Assembly (NCBI GenBank): GCA_046589965.1
Contig: JBKJVF010000227.1
Coordinates: 1-9,165 of the forward strand
Length of the DNA stretch: 9,165 nt
Direction of reading: 5' to 3'
DNA from: JAJNPS01 sp046589965
GTDB taxonomy: Bacteria > Pseudomonadota > Alphaproteobacteria > Rhodobacterales > Rhodobacteraceae
In this document: piece after piece, positions 1 through 5,906 of the stretch
How the letters are laid out: every line of letters starts with the position of its first letter
How positions within the stretch are numbered: position 1 is the first letter of the stretch
Notes under the pieces: generated by a model
Database searches by the model: none
The model's input: the letters and a program-made list of their open reading frames with translations, nothing else
Told to the model about the DNA's origin: nothing
Position numbers and translations under genes: made by a program

Positions 1-31
1 CCTTGTCATTCAGATAAGATCCATCGCTCAT
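1..31 (-). CDS. Possible 5' end of a divergent gene, perhaps crtI (partial)
   Basis: A minus-strand frame opens with ATG at 31-29 and stays open to the window edge (MSDGSYLNDK). A second in-frame-free alternative is the ATG at 9-7, which starts a different frame (M-T-R). In Rhodobacter-type photosynthesis clusters crtA is transcribed divergently from crtI (phytoene desaturase). A PpsR-type palindrome and a promoter-like sequence on the minus strand lie just upstream of these starts, so a divergent photosynthesis gene is expected here. The visible residues are too few to identify the product, and neither start has a strong Shine-Dalgarno sequence. The assignment rests on context only. Confidence 0.22.
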   Translation of the reverse strand, partial: MSDGSYLNDK

Positions 32-37
32 ACCGGG

Positions 38-65
38 ATGATAGACTGTCCAATTTAATTTACAA
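38..65 (-). promoter_or_regulatory. Candidate sigma-70-type promoter facing left
   Basis: Read on the minus strand, TTGTAA (65-60) and TATCAT (43-38) resemble the -35 and -10 hexamers (4/6 and 5/6 matches) with a 16-base spacer. The PpsR-type palindrome at 47-64 fills the spacer and overlaps the -35, the arrangement expected for a repressed photosynthesis promoter. The predicted start would fall near base 31, so transcripts from it would be leaderless for the ATG at 31 or have a leader of about 20 bases for the ATG at 9. This is a prediction by eye. Confidence 0.35.
47..64. promoter_or_regulatory. PpsR/CrtJ operator, site 1 (TGT-N12-ACA)
   Basis: TGT at 47-49 and ACA at 62-64 are separated by exactly 12 bases of AT-rich sequence. 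TGT-N12-ACA is the established recognition pattern of PpsR (CrtJ), the aerobic/light repressor of crt, bch and puc genes in purple bacteria. It lies between crtA and the expected divergent gene, overlapping the leftward promoter candidate, so it probably serves the leftward gene. It may also cooperate with the second site, whose centre is 87 bases away. Confidence 0.7.
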
Positions 66-99
66 GCTGTGCAGCCGCGGTACTTGACCGCAGCTTTGA

Positions 100-128
100 T
101 TGACAGTTTTCCCTTTCCCTTCAGGATT
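100..128 (+). promoter_or_regulatory. Candidate crtA promoter region
   Basis: A perfect TTGACA -35 hexamer lies at 100-105. The -10 at the right distance is poor: CAGGAT at 122-127 with a 16-base spacer matches only 3 of 6 positions. A better -10-like sequence, TAAGAT at 136-141, is too far from this -35 and has no good -35 of its own. With the 122-127 choice, transcription would begin near base 134, inside PpsR site 2, leaving a leader of about 38 bases. A second TTGAC at 84-88 is an exact 16-base-offset repeat of the -35 core. The -35 is clear and the -10 is not. Confidence 0.35.
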
Positions 129-133
129 TCCAC

Positions 134-151
134 TGTAAGATTTCTCTGACA
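134..151. promoter_or_regulatory. PpsR/CrtJ operator, site 2 (TGT-N12-ACA)
   Basis: TGT at 134-136 and ACA at 149-151 are separated by exactly 12 bases, a second perfect match to the PpsR/CrtJ pattern. It lies 20 bases upstream of the proposed crtA start and overlaps the predicted transcription start of the crtA-bchIDO operon, where a bound repressor would block transcription. Two sites in one crt intergenic region fit the known cooperative binding of PpsR to paired palindromes. Confidence 0.72.
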
Positions 152-161
152 CTTTTACTTC

Positions 162-174
162 GGAGGTCCCCATT
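162..174 (+). promoter_or_regulatory. Ribosome binding site and ATT start of crtA
   Basis: GGAGGT (162-167) is a near-ideal Shine-Dalgarno sequence, followed after 4 bases by ATT (172-174) in the crtA frame. The frame is open only from base 139 and contains no ATG, GTG or TTG before the GTG at 211, which has no Shine-Dalgarno sequence in front of it. The ribosome binding site therefore points to ATT as the start codon. Confidence 0.6.
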
Positions 175-900
175 CCCGTTGCCAGCCTCAGCTTTTTCCG
201 CTTTGATTCGGTGTCGGCCAGGCTTTGGGTCATCGGTCAGATGGGGCTTGCGCGCCTGTCCATGCGCCACGAACGCCGCGCGCTGTTCTGGAAGCTGTGC
301 GGATCGGGCACGGGCGAAGGCTTTACCCCGCGTCCGAACTGGGCCGTCTGGTCCATCCTCGCCGTCTGGCCGGATGAGGCAACCGCCCGCGAACGCGTCA
401 ATGCCAACCCCGTCTGGCAACGCTGGCGCAGCAAGGCAGGCGAAAGCTTTACCGTCTATCTTGACCCCGTGTCGTCGCGCGGCAGCTGGGCGGGCGTGAA
501 CCCGTTTTTGCCTGCCCCCGGCCCGGCACCCGCCCCTGACGGCCTAGCCCTCGCCGCCCTGACCCGCGCCACCATCAAGCCCAGCCGCGCGCTGCGCTTT
601 TGGGCGCGCGTGCCGGGCATTTCTGCTGTCATCGGCGATGACCCCAATGTTGCCTTCAAGATCGGCATCGGGGAGGTGCCGCTGTTGCATCAGGTCACCT
701 TCTCGATCTGGCCCGATGCGGCCGCCATGGCGCATTTCGCGCGCGGCGACGGCCCGCATGGACGCGCCATTCAGGCGGTGCGCGATGGCAACTGGTTTGC
801 CGAGGAGCTTTATGCAAGGTTCCGCGTGCTCGGGAGCGAAGGCCGCTGGAACGGTGGCGCCCCCCTTGCGGACAGACGACCAGAGAAAGCCCATGCATGA
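172..900 (+). CDS. crtA: Spheroidene monooxygenase CrtA, ATT start
   Basis: CrtA is the O2-dependent heme monooxygenase that adds the keto group to spheroidene, giving spheroidenone in the membrane carotenoid pathway. From ATT the product is 242 residues, about the length I recall for Rhodobacter CrtA. Recognised family segments are SLSFFRFD (5-12), KLCGSGTGEGFTP (41-53), TRATIKPSRA (131-140), the FKIGIGEVP stretch (162-170) with HQVTFSIW (173-180), and FARGDGPH (189-196). The GTG at 211 would delete the first 13 residues, including the SLSFFRF segment that I recognise as conserved in the family, and it lacks a ribosome binding site. ATT at 172 behind GGAGGT is therefore preferred. crtA heads the operon, downstream of two PpsR-type sites, and its TGA overlaps the bchI ATG by 4 bases. 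Family identity is near certain and the start codon is moderately sure. Confidence 0.95.
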   Translation: MPVASLSFFRFDSVSARLWVIGQMGLARLSMRHERRALFWKLCGSGTGEGFTPRPNWAVWSILAVWPDEATARERVNANPVWQRWRSKAGESFTVYLDPVSSRGSWAGVNPFLPAPGPAPAPDGLALAALTRATIKPSRALRFWARVPGISAVIGDDPNVAFKIGIGEVPLLHQVTFSIWPDAAAMAHFARGDGPHGRAIQAVRDGNWFAEELYARFRVLGSEGRWNGGAPLADRRPEKAHA

Positions 901-1904
901 GCCGACAACCCTTTCCCTTCTCCGCCATCGTGGGTCAGGAGGCGATGAAACTGGCCATGGTGCTGACGGCCGTCGATCCCGGCATCGGCGGCGTGCTGGT
1001 CTTTGGCGACCGCGGCACCGGCAAATCGACCGCCGTGCGTGCGCTGGCCGCCCTGCTGCCCGAGATCGCGGTGGTCGAAGGCTGCCCGGTCAATTCGGCC
1101 CGCCCCCAGGATTGCCCCCCATGGGCGGAGGTCACATCGACCCGTATGGTCAAGCGCCCGACCCCCGTCATCGACCTGCCCTTGGGTGTGACCGAGGACC
1201 GCGTCGTGGGCGCACTCGACATCGAACGCGCCCTGACTCGCGGACAAAAGGCGTTCGAGCCGGGACTGCTCGCACGCGCCAACCGGGGGTATCTTTATAT
1301 CGACGAGGTCAACCTCTTGGAGGATCACATCGTCGATCTGCTGCTGGACGTCGCGCAATCGGGCGAGAATGTCGTCGAACGCGACGGCCTGTCGATCCGC
1401 CATGCCGCGCGATTCGTACTGGTTGGCTCCGGCAACCCCGAAGAGGGAGAATTGCGCCCGCAGCTGTTGGACCGCTTTGGCCTGTCGGTCGATGTGACCA
1501 GCCCCCGCGACATCGCCACCCGGATCGAGGTCATCCGCCGCCGCGATGCCTATGAAAACGCCCATGATGCCTTCATGCGCAAATGGCGGCCCAAGGACAG
1601 CGCCTTGCGCAAGGCGATCCTTGCGGCGCGCGAGGCCCTGCCCAACCTCAAGACCCCGAACACCGCCCTGCATGACTGCGCCGCCTTGTGTATCGCGCTG
1701 GGGTCGGACGGGCTGCGGGGGGAACTGACGCTGTTGCGGACCGCCCGCGCCTTGGCGGCCTATGAAGGCGCCGCAACCCTTGCCCGCGACCACCTGCGCC
1801 GGGTGGCGGCGATGTCGCTGAGCCACCGTCTTCGCCGCGATCCACTGGACGAGGCCGGGTCCGGCGCGCGCGTCGCGCGGATCGTGACCGAGGTTCTGCC
1901 CTGA
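897..1904 (+). CDS. bchI: Magnesium chelatase ATPase subunit BchI
   Basis: BchI is the AAA+ motor of Mg-protoporphyrin IX chelatase. It forms rings that stack with BchD and use ATP to drive Mg2+ insertion by BchH, the entry step to bacteriochlorophyll. The 335-residue protein has Walker A GDRGTGKS (37-44), Walker B LYIDE (133-137), the sensor region GSGNPEEGELRPQLLDRFG (177-195) with the arginine finger R193, and a sensor-2 region with R274 in DGLRGELTLLR. The last two match R208 and R289 of the longer (350-residue) R. capsulatus protein. The N-terminus lacks about 15 extra residues of that homologue but begins immediately before the conserved FPFSAIVGQE block, so nothing functional is missing. 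The ATG overlaps the crtA stop as ATGA and has only a weak purine run upstream, suggesting translational coupling. An ATG 4 bases earlier is in another frame. Confidence 0.98.
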   Translation: MSRQPFPFSAIVGQEAMKLAMVLTAVDPGIGGVLVFGDRGTGKSTAVRALAALLPEIAVVEGCPVNSARPQDCPPWAEVTSTRMVKRPTPVIDLPLGVTEDRVVGALDIERALTRGQKAFEPGLLARANRGYLYIDEVNLLEDHIVDLLLDVAQSGENVVERDGLSIRHAARFVLVGSGNPEEGELRPQLLDRFGLSVDVTSPRDIATRIEVIRRRDAYENAHDAFMRKWRPKDSALRKAILAAREALPNLKTPNTALHDCAALCIALGSDGLRGELTLLRTARALAAYEGAATLARDHLRRVAAMSLSHRLRRDPLDEAGSGARVARIVTEVLP

Positions 1905-3601
1905 TGGCAGACGACGCGCCCGATCCCGCGCGCGACCCCTGGGCGCGGGTGGGGATGGCCCTGCGGCTGCTGGCGGTCGACCCCAAGGGCCTTGGGGGTC
2001 TTTGGCTGCGCGCCCGTGCCGGACCCTTGCGCGACCGCGTGACCACCGCGATGGACCACCTGCCCGGACCACACCGACGTCTGCACCCTGCGCTGGGGGA
2101 TGATGCGCTCTACGGCGGGCTTGATTTCACCGCCACCCTGGCGGCGGGCAAGCCCGTGCGAACCACTGGTCTTTTGGCCGGGTCCGGAACGTTGATCCTG
2201 ACCATGGCCGAACGCTGCCCATCAGGCATGGCCGCGCGGCTGGCGGGGGCATTGGATGCCGGGGCCGGACCACTCATCGCCCTGGACGAAGCGGCAGAGC
2301 CGGATGAAGGGCTGGCCTCCGCCCTTGCGGACCGGCTGGGCTTGTTCGTCGATCTTGACGGGATCGTCTGGTCCGACACCAGCCCCATCGACCTTGATGC
2401 AGCGAACCTGACCAAGGCGCGGACCCTTCTGGCCAACGTCACCCTGCCTGACGACGCGCTGGTGCGCCTGACCACCGCCGCCGCGCTTGGCATCAGGTCC
2501 TTGCGCGCGCCTATGCAGGCGCTGGCCGCCGCCCGCGCGCATGCCGCCCTGTCGGGTCGCACCACCGTCACCGATGACGACCTGACAGCGGCATCTGTCG
2601 CCATCTATGCGCATCGTGCGATCCCGATGGCCGAACAGCCGTCCGACCCGCCTCCGCCCCCGCCGGACACGCCCCCCGACGCGCCCCCCGATCAGGACCC
2701 GAGCGCGCAGTCCGAACCGGACCGCCTGCCCGACGAGATTCTGGTGGAGGCTGCCCGCGCCGCCTTGCCTGCCGATCTGCTTGCCCGCCTTGCCGCCGGG
2801 GCTGCCAACCGCGCCGCCAAGGGCGCATCCGGGACAGGTGCCGAACGGTCCGGCAACCGGCGCGGGCGTCCCTTGCCCTCGCGGCCCGGACGACTTGGGT
2901 CGGGCGCGCGCATCGACCTTGTCGCCACCCTGCGACAGGCCGCCCCCTGGCAACCGATGCGCCGGTCCGAGATGGCCCGCCCGGACGCGATCCTTTTGGT
3001 GCGCCCGTCCGACATCCGGCTGAAACGGTTTCGCGAGATGTCCGACCGGGTGTTGGTCTTTGCCGTCGATGCCTCCGGCTCATCCGCCTTTGCCCGCCTG
3101 TCAGAGGCCAAGGGGGCCGTCGAACTGCTGCTCGCCGCCGCCTATGCCCGCCGCGATCATGTGGCGCTTTTGGCGTTCCGGGGCACGTCCGCCGAACTGA
3201 TCCTGCCCCCCACACGCTCACTGGTGCAAACCAAACGCCGCCTTGCGGGTCTGCCGGGTGGCGGCGGCACACCGCTGGCCGCCGGGTTGCAGATGGCGAT
3301 GGCGACCGCAATCCAGGCCCGCGCGCGGGGTCTGACCCCGACGATAGCCCTATTGACCGACGGGCGCGGCAACATCGCGCTGGATGGCACCGCCAATCGC
3401 CCGCAGGCCGAAGAAGACACCACCCGCATCGCCCGCGTGATCCGCGCCTCGGGTCTGCCGACGCTGGTCATCGACACCGCCGCACGCCCCCAAGCAGCGC
3501 TAGAATTGCTTGCCCGCCTGATGAATGCGCCCTACCTCGCGCTGCCCCGCGCGGATGCACACCGGCTGTCGGCGGTGCTGTCCGGCGCGCTGGGGGGCTA
3601 G
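1904..3601 (+). CDS. bchD: Magnesium chelatase subunit BchD
   Basis: BchD is the platform subunit that couples the BchI ring to BchH in Mg chelatase. The 565-residue product has three parts. An N-terminal AAA+-like region (about 1-240) has no Walker A motif, so it probably does not hydrolyse ATP itself, as is known for BchD. A proline- and acid-rich linker (about 247-275) contains a run of six prolines. A C-terminal von Willebrand A domain (about 380-565) has a complete MIDAS: DASGS (389-393), T456 in the GGGGTPL loop, and D486 in TDGRGN. The length is normal for the family. The start ATG overlaps the bchI stop by one base (TGATG), with GAGG about 10 bases upstream. The linker is unusually rich in C on the coding strand (2641-2700), but the reading frame continues intact through it. 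Confidence 0.97.
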   Translation: MADDAPDPARDPWARVGMALRLLAVDPKGLGGLWLRARAGPLRDRVTTAMDHLPGPHRRLHPALGDDALYGGLDFTATLAAGKPVRTTGLLAGSGTLILTMAERCPSGMAARLAGALDAGAGPLIALDEAAEPDEGLASALADRLGLFVDLDGIVWSDTSPIDLDAANLTKARTLLANVTLPDDALVRLTTAAALGIRSLRAPMQALAAARAHAALSGRTTVTDDDLTAASVAIYAHRAIPMAEQPSDPPPPPPDTPPDAPPDQDPSAQSEPDRLPDEILVEAARAALPADLLARLAAGAANRAAKGASGTGAERSGNRRGRPLPSRPGRLGSGARIDLVATLRQAAPWQPMRRSEMARPDAILLVRPSDIRLKRFREMSDRVLVFAVDASGSSAFARLSEAKGAVELLLAAAYARRDHVALLAFRGTSAELILPPTRSLVQTKRRLAGLPGGGGTPLAAGLQMAMATAIQARARGLTPTIALLTDGRGNIALDGTANRPQAEEDTTRIARVIRASGLPTLVIDTAARPQAALELLARLMNAPYLALPRADAHRLSAVLSGALGG

Positions 3602-3604
3602 ACC

Positions 3605-4468
3605 ATGCCGCATCCCGCGCCTGCCGACTGGCCTTATCGCGACCGTGCCCGCCCGATCCGGGCGGCAGGCCACGACTGGTGGGTGCTCGATACCGGCGCA
3701 CCGGATGACCCCCGCCCGGTGATCCTCATGCTGCATGGCGCAGGCGGCTCCAGCCACAGCTTTCGCCACCTGATCCCGGAACTTGGGTCCTACCGGCTGA
3801 TCGTTCCCGATCTTCCGGGGCAAGGCCTCACCCGCACCCGTTCCGGCACACGCTTCGGGCTGGACCCGATGAGCGATGATATCAAGGCGCTCTGTGCCGC
3901 AATGAACGCCGCACCTGCCTGGATCATTGGCCATTCGGCGGGTGGCGCCCTTGCGCTCAACCTGGCCGAAAGCATGCCGCTCAAAGGGGTTGTCGGCATC
4001 AATGCCGCCTTGGGAAAGTTCGACGGCGCAGCGGGCGTCCTTTTCCCGCTGCTGGCCCGCGCGCTTGCGGCCTTGCCGCTGGTCCCGCAGGCGGTCAGCG
4101 CGCTTTGGGGCAATGCTTCAACCGTCGACCGGCTCCTCGCCTCGACCGGTTCGCAGATCGAACCCGCAGGCCGGGCGCAATACCTTGCCCTTGTGCGGCG
4201 GTCTGGGCATGTGTCCGGCACGCTCGCGATGATGGCGGCCTGGCAGCTTGACGGCCTTTTGTCCCGCCTGTCGCAGCTGACGACGCCCGTCCTGCTGGTA
4301 GCGGCCGAAAATGACCGCTCCGTTCCGGCCCGCATTTCGAAAGACGCAGCATCGACACTCCCGAACGCTGAGATCAGCATCCTGCCCGATGGTGGCCATC
4401 TGGTGCACGAGGTCGACGCCCCTGCGGTCGCCGCGCGGATCAGGGCGTTCCTGGATCGAACCGCCTAG
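3605..4468 (+). CDS. bchO: BchO, alpha/beta-hydrolase of the bacteriochlorophyll cluster
   Basis: BchO is an alpha/beta-hydrolase fold protein encoded with bchID in purple phototrophs. It is annotated as a putative magnesium chelatase accessory protein, and its substrate is not established as far as I know. The 287-residue protein shows oxyanion loop HGAGG (44-48), nucleophile elbow GHSAGG (109-114, S111), acid D237 in ENDRSVP, and catalytic H265 in GGHLVHE, so the Ser-Asp-His triad is complete. The closest non-phototrophic relatives are haloperoxidase or lipase-like hydrolases, but operon position supports BchO. The gene follows bchD by 3 bases, with a GGGGGG ribosome binding site inside the bchD tail. 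It ends the photosynthesis operon and converges on phoB. Confidence 0.93.
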   Translation: MPHPAPADWPYRDRARPIRAAGHDWWVLDTGAPDDPRPVILMLHGAGGSSHSFRHLIPELGSYRLIVPDLPGQGLTRTRSGTRFGLDPMSDDIKALCAAMNAAPAWIIGHSAGGALALNLAESMPLKGVVGINAALGKFDGAAGVLFPLLARALAALPLVPQAVSALWGNASTVDRLLASTGSQIEPAGRAQYLALVRRSGHVSGTLAMMAAWQLDGLLSRLSQLTTPVLLVAAENDRSVPARISKDAASTLPNAEISILPDGGHLVHEVDAPAVAARIRAFLDRTA

Positions 4469-4492
4469 CCACGGCCTGACACCGCATGAAGC
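4469..4492. other. 24-base convergent junction of bchO and phoB
   Basis: This is the whole space between the bchO stop (TAG, 4466-4468) and the phoB stop on the other strand (4495-4493). It contains no GC-rich hairpin followed by a T-run in either direction, so no intrinsic terminator is visible. The 8-base word GCCTAGCC occurs at 4463-4470 and again at 4491-4498. Because CTAG is its own complement, the two copies supply the TAG stop codons of the two facing genes. Confidence 0.6.
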
Positions 4493-5185
4493 CTAGCCCA
4501 GCGCATATCCCGCGCCGCGCACCGTCCTGACCGGGTCCTCGCCGCCGAACTGGCACAGCACCTTGCGCAATCGGCCGACATGAACATCCACGGTGCGCGT
4601 GTCGACATAGATGTCGCGCCCCCAGACCCGATCCAGCAATTGATCGCGCGACCAGACCTTGCCGGGACGTTCCATCAACGCGGCCAACAGGCGAAACTCT
4701 GTCGGGCCCAGCTTCAGCGTGTTGTCTTCGCGGTAGGCACGGTACGCCTCGGGGTCGAGGCGGATGTCCTCATATTGCATCATCGTGCCGACCAGCGACG
4801 GGCGTACCCGGCGCAATTGCGCCTTGACCCGCGCGACCAGTTCCAGGACCGAATAGGGCTTGATCACATAGTCATCCGCACCGGTTTCCAACCCCCGCAC
4901 GCGGTCCACCTCTTCGGACCGTGCCGACAGCATGATGATCGGGATCGCCCGGGTCTCGGGGCGCATCTTCAGCCGCCGGCAGACCTCGATCCCCGACAGC
5001 ACCGGCATCATCCAGTCCAGCACGATGATGTCGGGCATGGCCTCGTTCACCACCAGCATGGCCTCTTCGCCATTGGCGGCCGTCAGGACGGAGAACCCTT
5101 CTGCCTCAAGGTTGTAGCTCAGCACCTCACGCTGTGCGGGTTCGTCTTCGACAACAAGGACGGTCGGTTGATGACGATCTGCCAT
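4493..5185 (-). CDS. phoB: Phosphate regulon response regulator PhoB
   Basis: PhoB is the OmpR-family transcription factor that is phosphorylated by PhoR under phosphate limitation and binds pho boxes. The 230-residue protein has a receiver domain (about 8-122) with the acidic pocket E13/D14, phosphoacceptor D57 in VLDWMMP, S87 and K109. The winged-helix output domain (about 133-228) has the recognition helix in RTVDVHVGRLRKVL and the closing hairpin VRTVRGAGYALG. All phosphorylation residues are present, so it should be active. The ATG lies 3 bases after the phoU stop, with AGGA in the phoU tail. Being last in the Pst operon suggests phoB raises its own expression through the operon promoter outside the window. 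Its 3' end faces bchO. Confidence 0.96.
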   Translation of the reverse strand: MADRHQPTVLVVEDEPAQREVLSYNLEAEGFSVLTAANGEEAMLVVNEAMPDIIVLDWMMPVLSGIEVCRRLKMRPETRAIPIIMLSARSEEVDRVRGLETGADDYVIKPYSVLELVARVKAQLRRVRPSLVGTMMQYEDIRLDPEAYRAYREDNTLKLGPTEFRLLAALMERPGKVWSRDQLLDRVWGRDIYVDTRTVDVHVGRLRKVLCQFGGEDPVRTVRGAGYALG

Positions 5186-5188
5186 GGA

Positions 5189-5896
5189 TCAATTTTCCTG
5201 TAAAGATGTGACATCGGCCTTGGGACGGTTGCCTTCGGGCACTTCACCCGTCACCAGATAAATCACTTGTTCCGCAATGCCGGTCGCGTGATCGCCAACC
5301 CGCTCGATGTTCTTGGCGATGAAATGCAGATGCATCGCCGGGGTGATGTTGCGCGGGTCTTCCATCATATGGGTCAGAAGCTCGCGAAAGACCGCATTGT
5401 AGAACTGGTCGATTTCCTGATCGCTTTCGCGCACGCGATGGGCACTCGCGGCATCGCGCTGGATAAAGGCGTCAAGCGCATCCTTCAGCAGCAGCTGCAC
5501 CGATTTTGCCATCCGCACGATGGACCCCGACGATCCCCCGACCGGCGACATCTGCACCAGCAGGGTGGCGCGCTTGGCCAGGTTCTTGGCATAGTCGCCG
5601 CACCGTTCCAGGCTTGTCGCGATCCGCATCACGGCCAGCACCGTCCGAAGGTCGGTCGCAGTCGGAGAACGAAGCGCAATCAGCCGCGCGCATTCCGAAT
5701 GGACCTGCTCTTCCAGCGCATCAATCGCCTTGTCACCAAGACGAACCTTCGTCGCCAGTTCCTCGTCGCGCTGCATCAGGGCAGTGGCCGCATCGCCCAG
5801 CGCCGCCTCGACCAGCCCGCCCATCTTCATGATCAAGGCCTGCACGGCCTCTAGGTCGCGGTCAAAGGCGCTCAGAATGTGTTGATCGGTATTCAT
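5189..5896 (-). CDS. phoU: Phosphate transport regulator PhoU
   Basis: PhoU is a peripheral, all-helical protein that links the Pst transporter to the PhoR kinase and keeps the Pho response off when phosphate is plentiful. The product from ATG 5896 has 235 residues, the usual length. It contains two three-helix-bundle repeats, each with the metal-binding signature: E97/D101/N105 in the first (LERCGDYAKN) and E198/D202 in the second (IERVGDHATGIAEQV). An upstream in-frame ATG at 5983 would add 29 residues encoded inside pstB and absent from the family. The ATG at 5902 is only 2 bases from the GAGG at 5908-5905. The ATG at 5896 has an 8-base spacer and gives the expected MNTDQHILSAFD start. The gap to pstB is 10 bases. 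Confidence 0.95.
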   Translation of the reverse strand: MNTDQHILSAFDRDLEAVQALIMKMGGLVEAALGDAATALMQRDEELATKVRLGDKAIDALEEQVHSECARLIALRSPTATDLRTVLAVMRIATSLERCGDYAKNLAKRATLLVQMSPVGGSSGSIVRMAKSVQLLLKDALDAFIQRDAASAHRVRESDQEIDQFYNAVFRELLTHMMEDPRNITPAMHLHFIAKNIERVGDHATGIAEQVIYLVTGEVPEGNRPKADVTSLQEN

Positions 5897-5906
5897 CGCC
5901 ATGACC

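Noticed and set aside
638..1555. 305-codon plus-strand open frame beginning inside crtA
   Set aside because: It is a shifted reading of crtA and bchI, with low-complexity Arg/Pro/Gly-rich sequence and no ribosome binding site. Both real frames are conserved families.
810..2072. 420-codon open frame on the minus strand across bchI
   Set aside because: It lies opposite bchI and parts of crtA and bchD, whose family motifs are intact. Its translation is rich in R, G, A and Q with no recognisable domain, as expected for the complement of high-GC coding sequence.
2641..2700. Possible tandem repeat in bchD
   Set aside because: The C-rich stretch encodes the proline-rich linker between the AAA-like and VWA domains that the family normally has. 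The repeats are irregular and codon-level only.
2222..3311. Two overlapping minus-strand open frames of about 245 codons across bchD
   Set aside because: They are Arg/Gly-rich complements of bchD and of each other. The bchD frame contains a full VWA/MIDAS domain, so these are composition artefacts.
4469..4492. Bidirectional intrinsic terminator between bchO and phoB
   Set aside because: I looked for a GC stem with a T- or A-run on either side. Only an imperfect pairing around 4444-4465 is present, with no T-run.
4580..5203. 207-codon plus-strand open frame opposite phoB
   Set aside because: It is rich in H, Q, D and R, the usual signature of a complement frame, and phoB is complete on the other strand.
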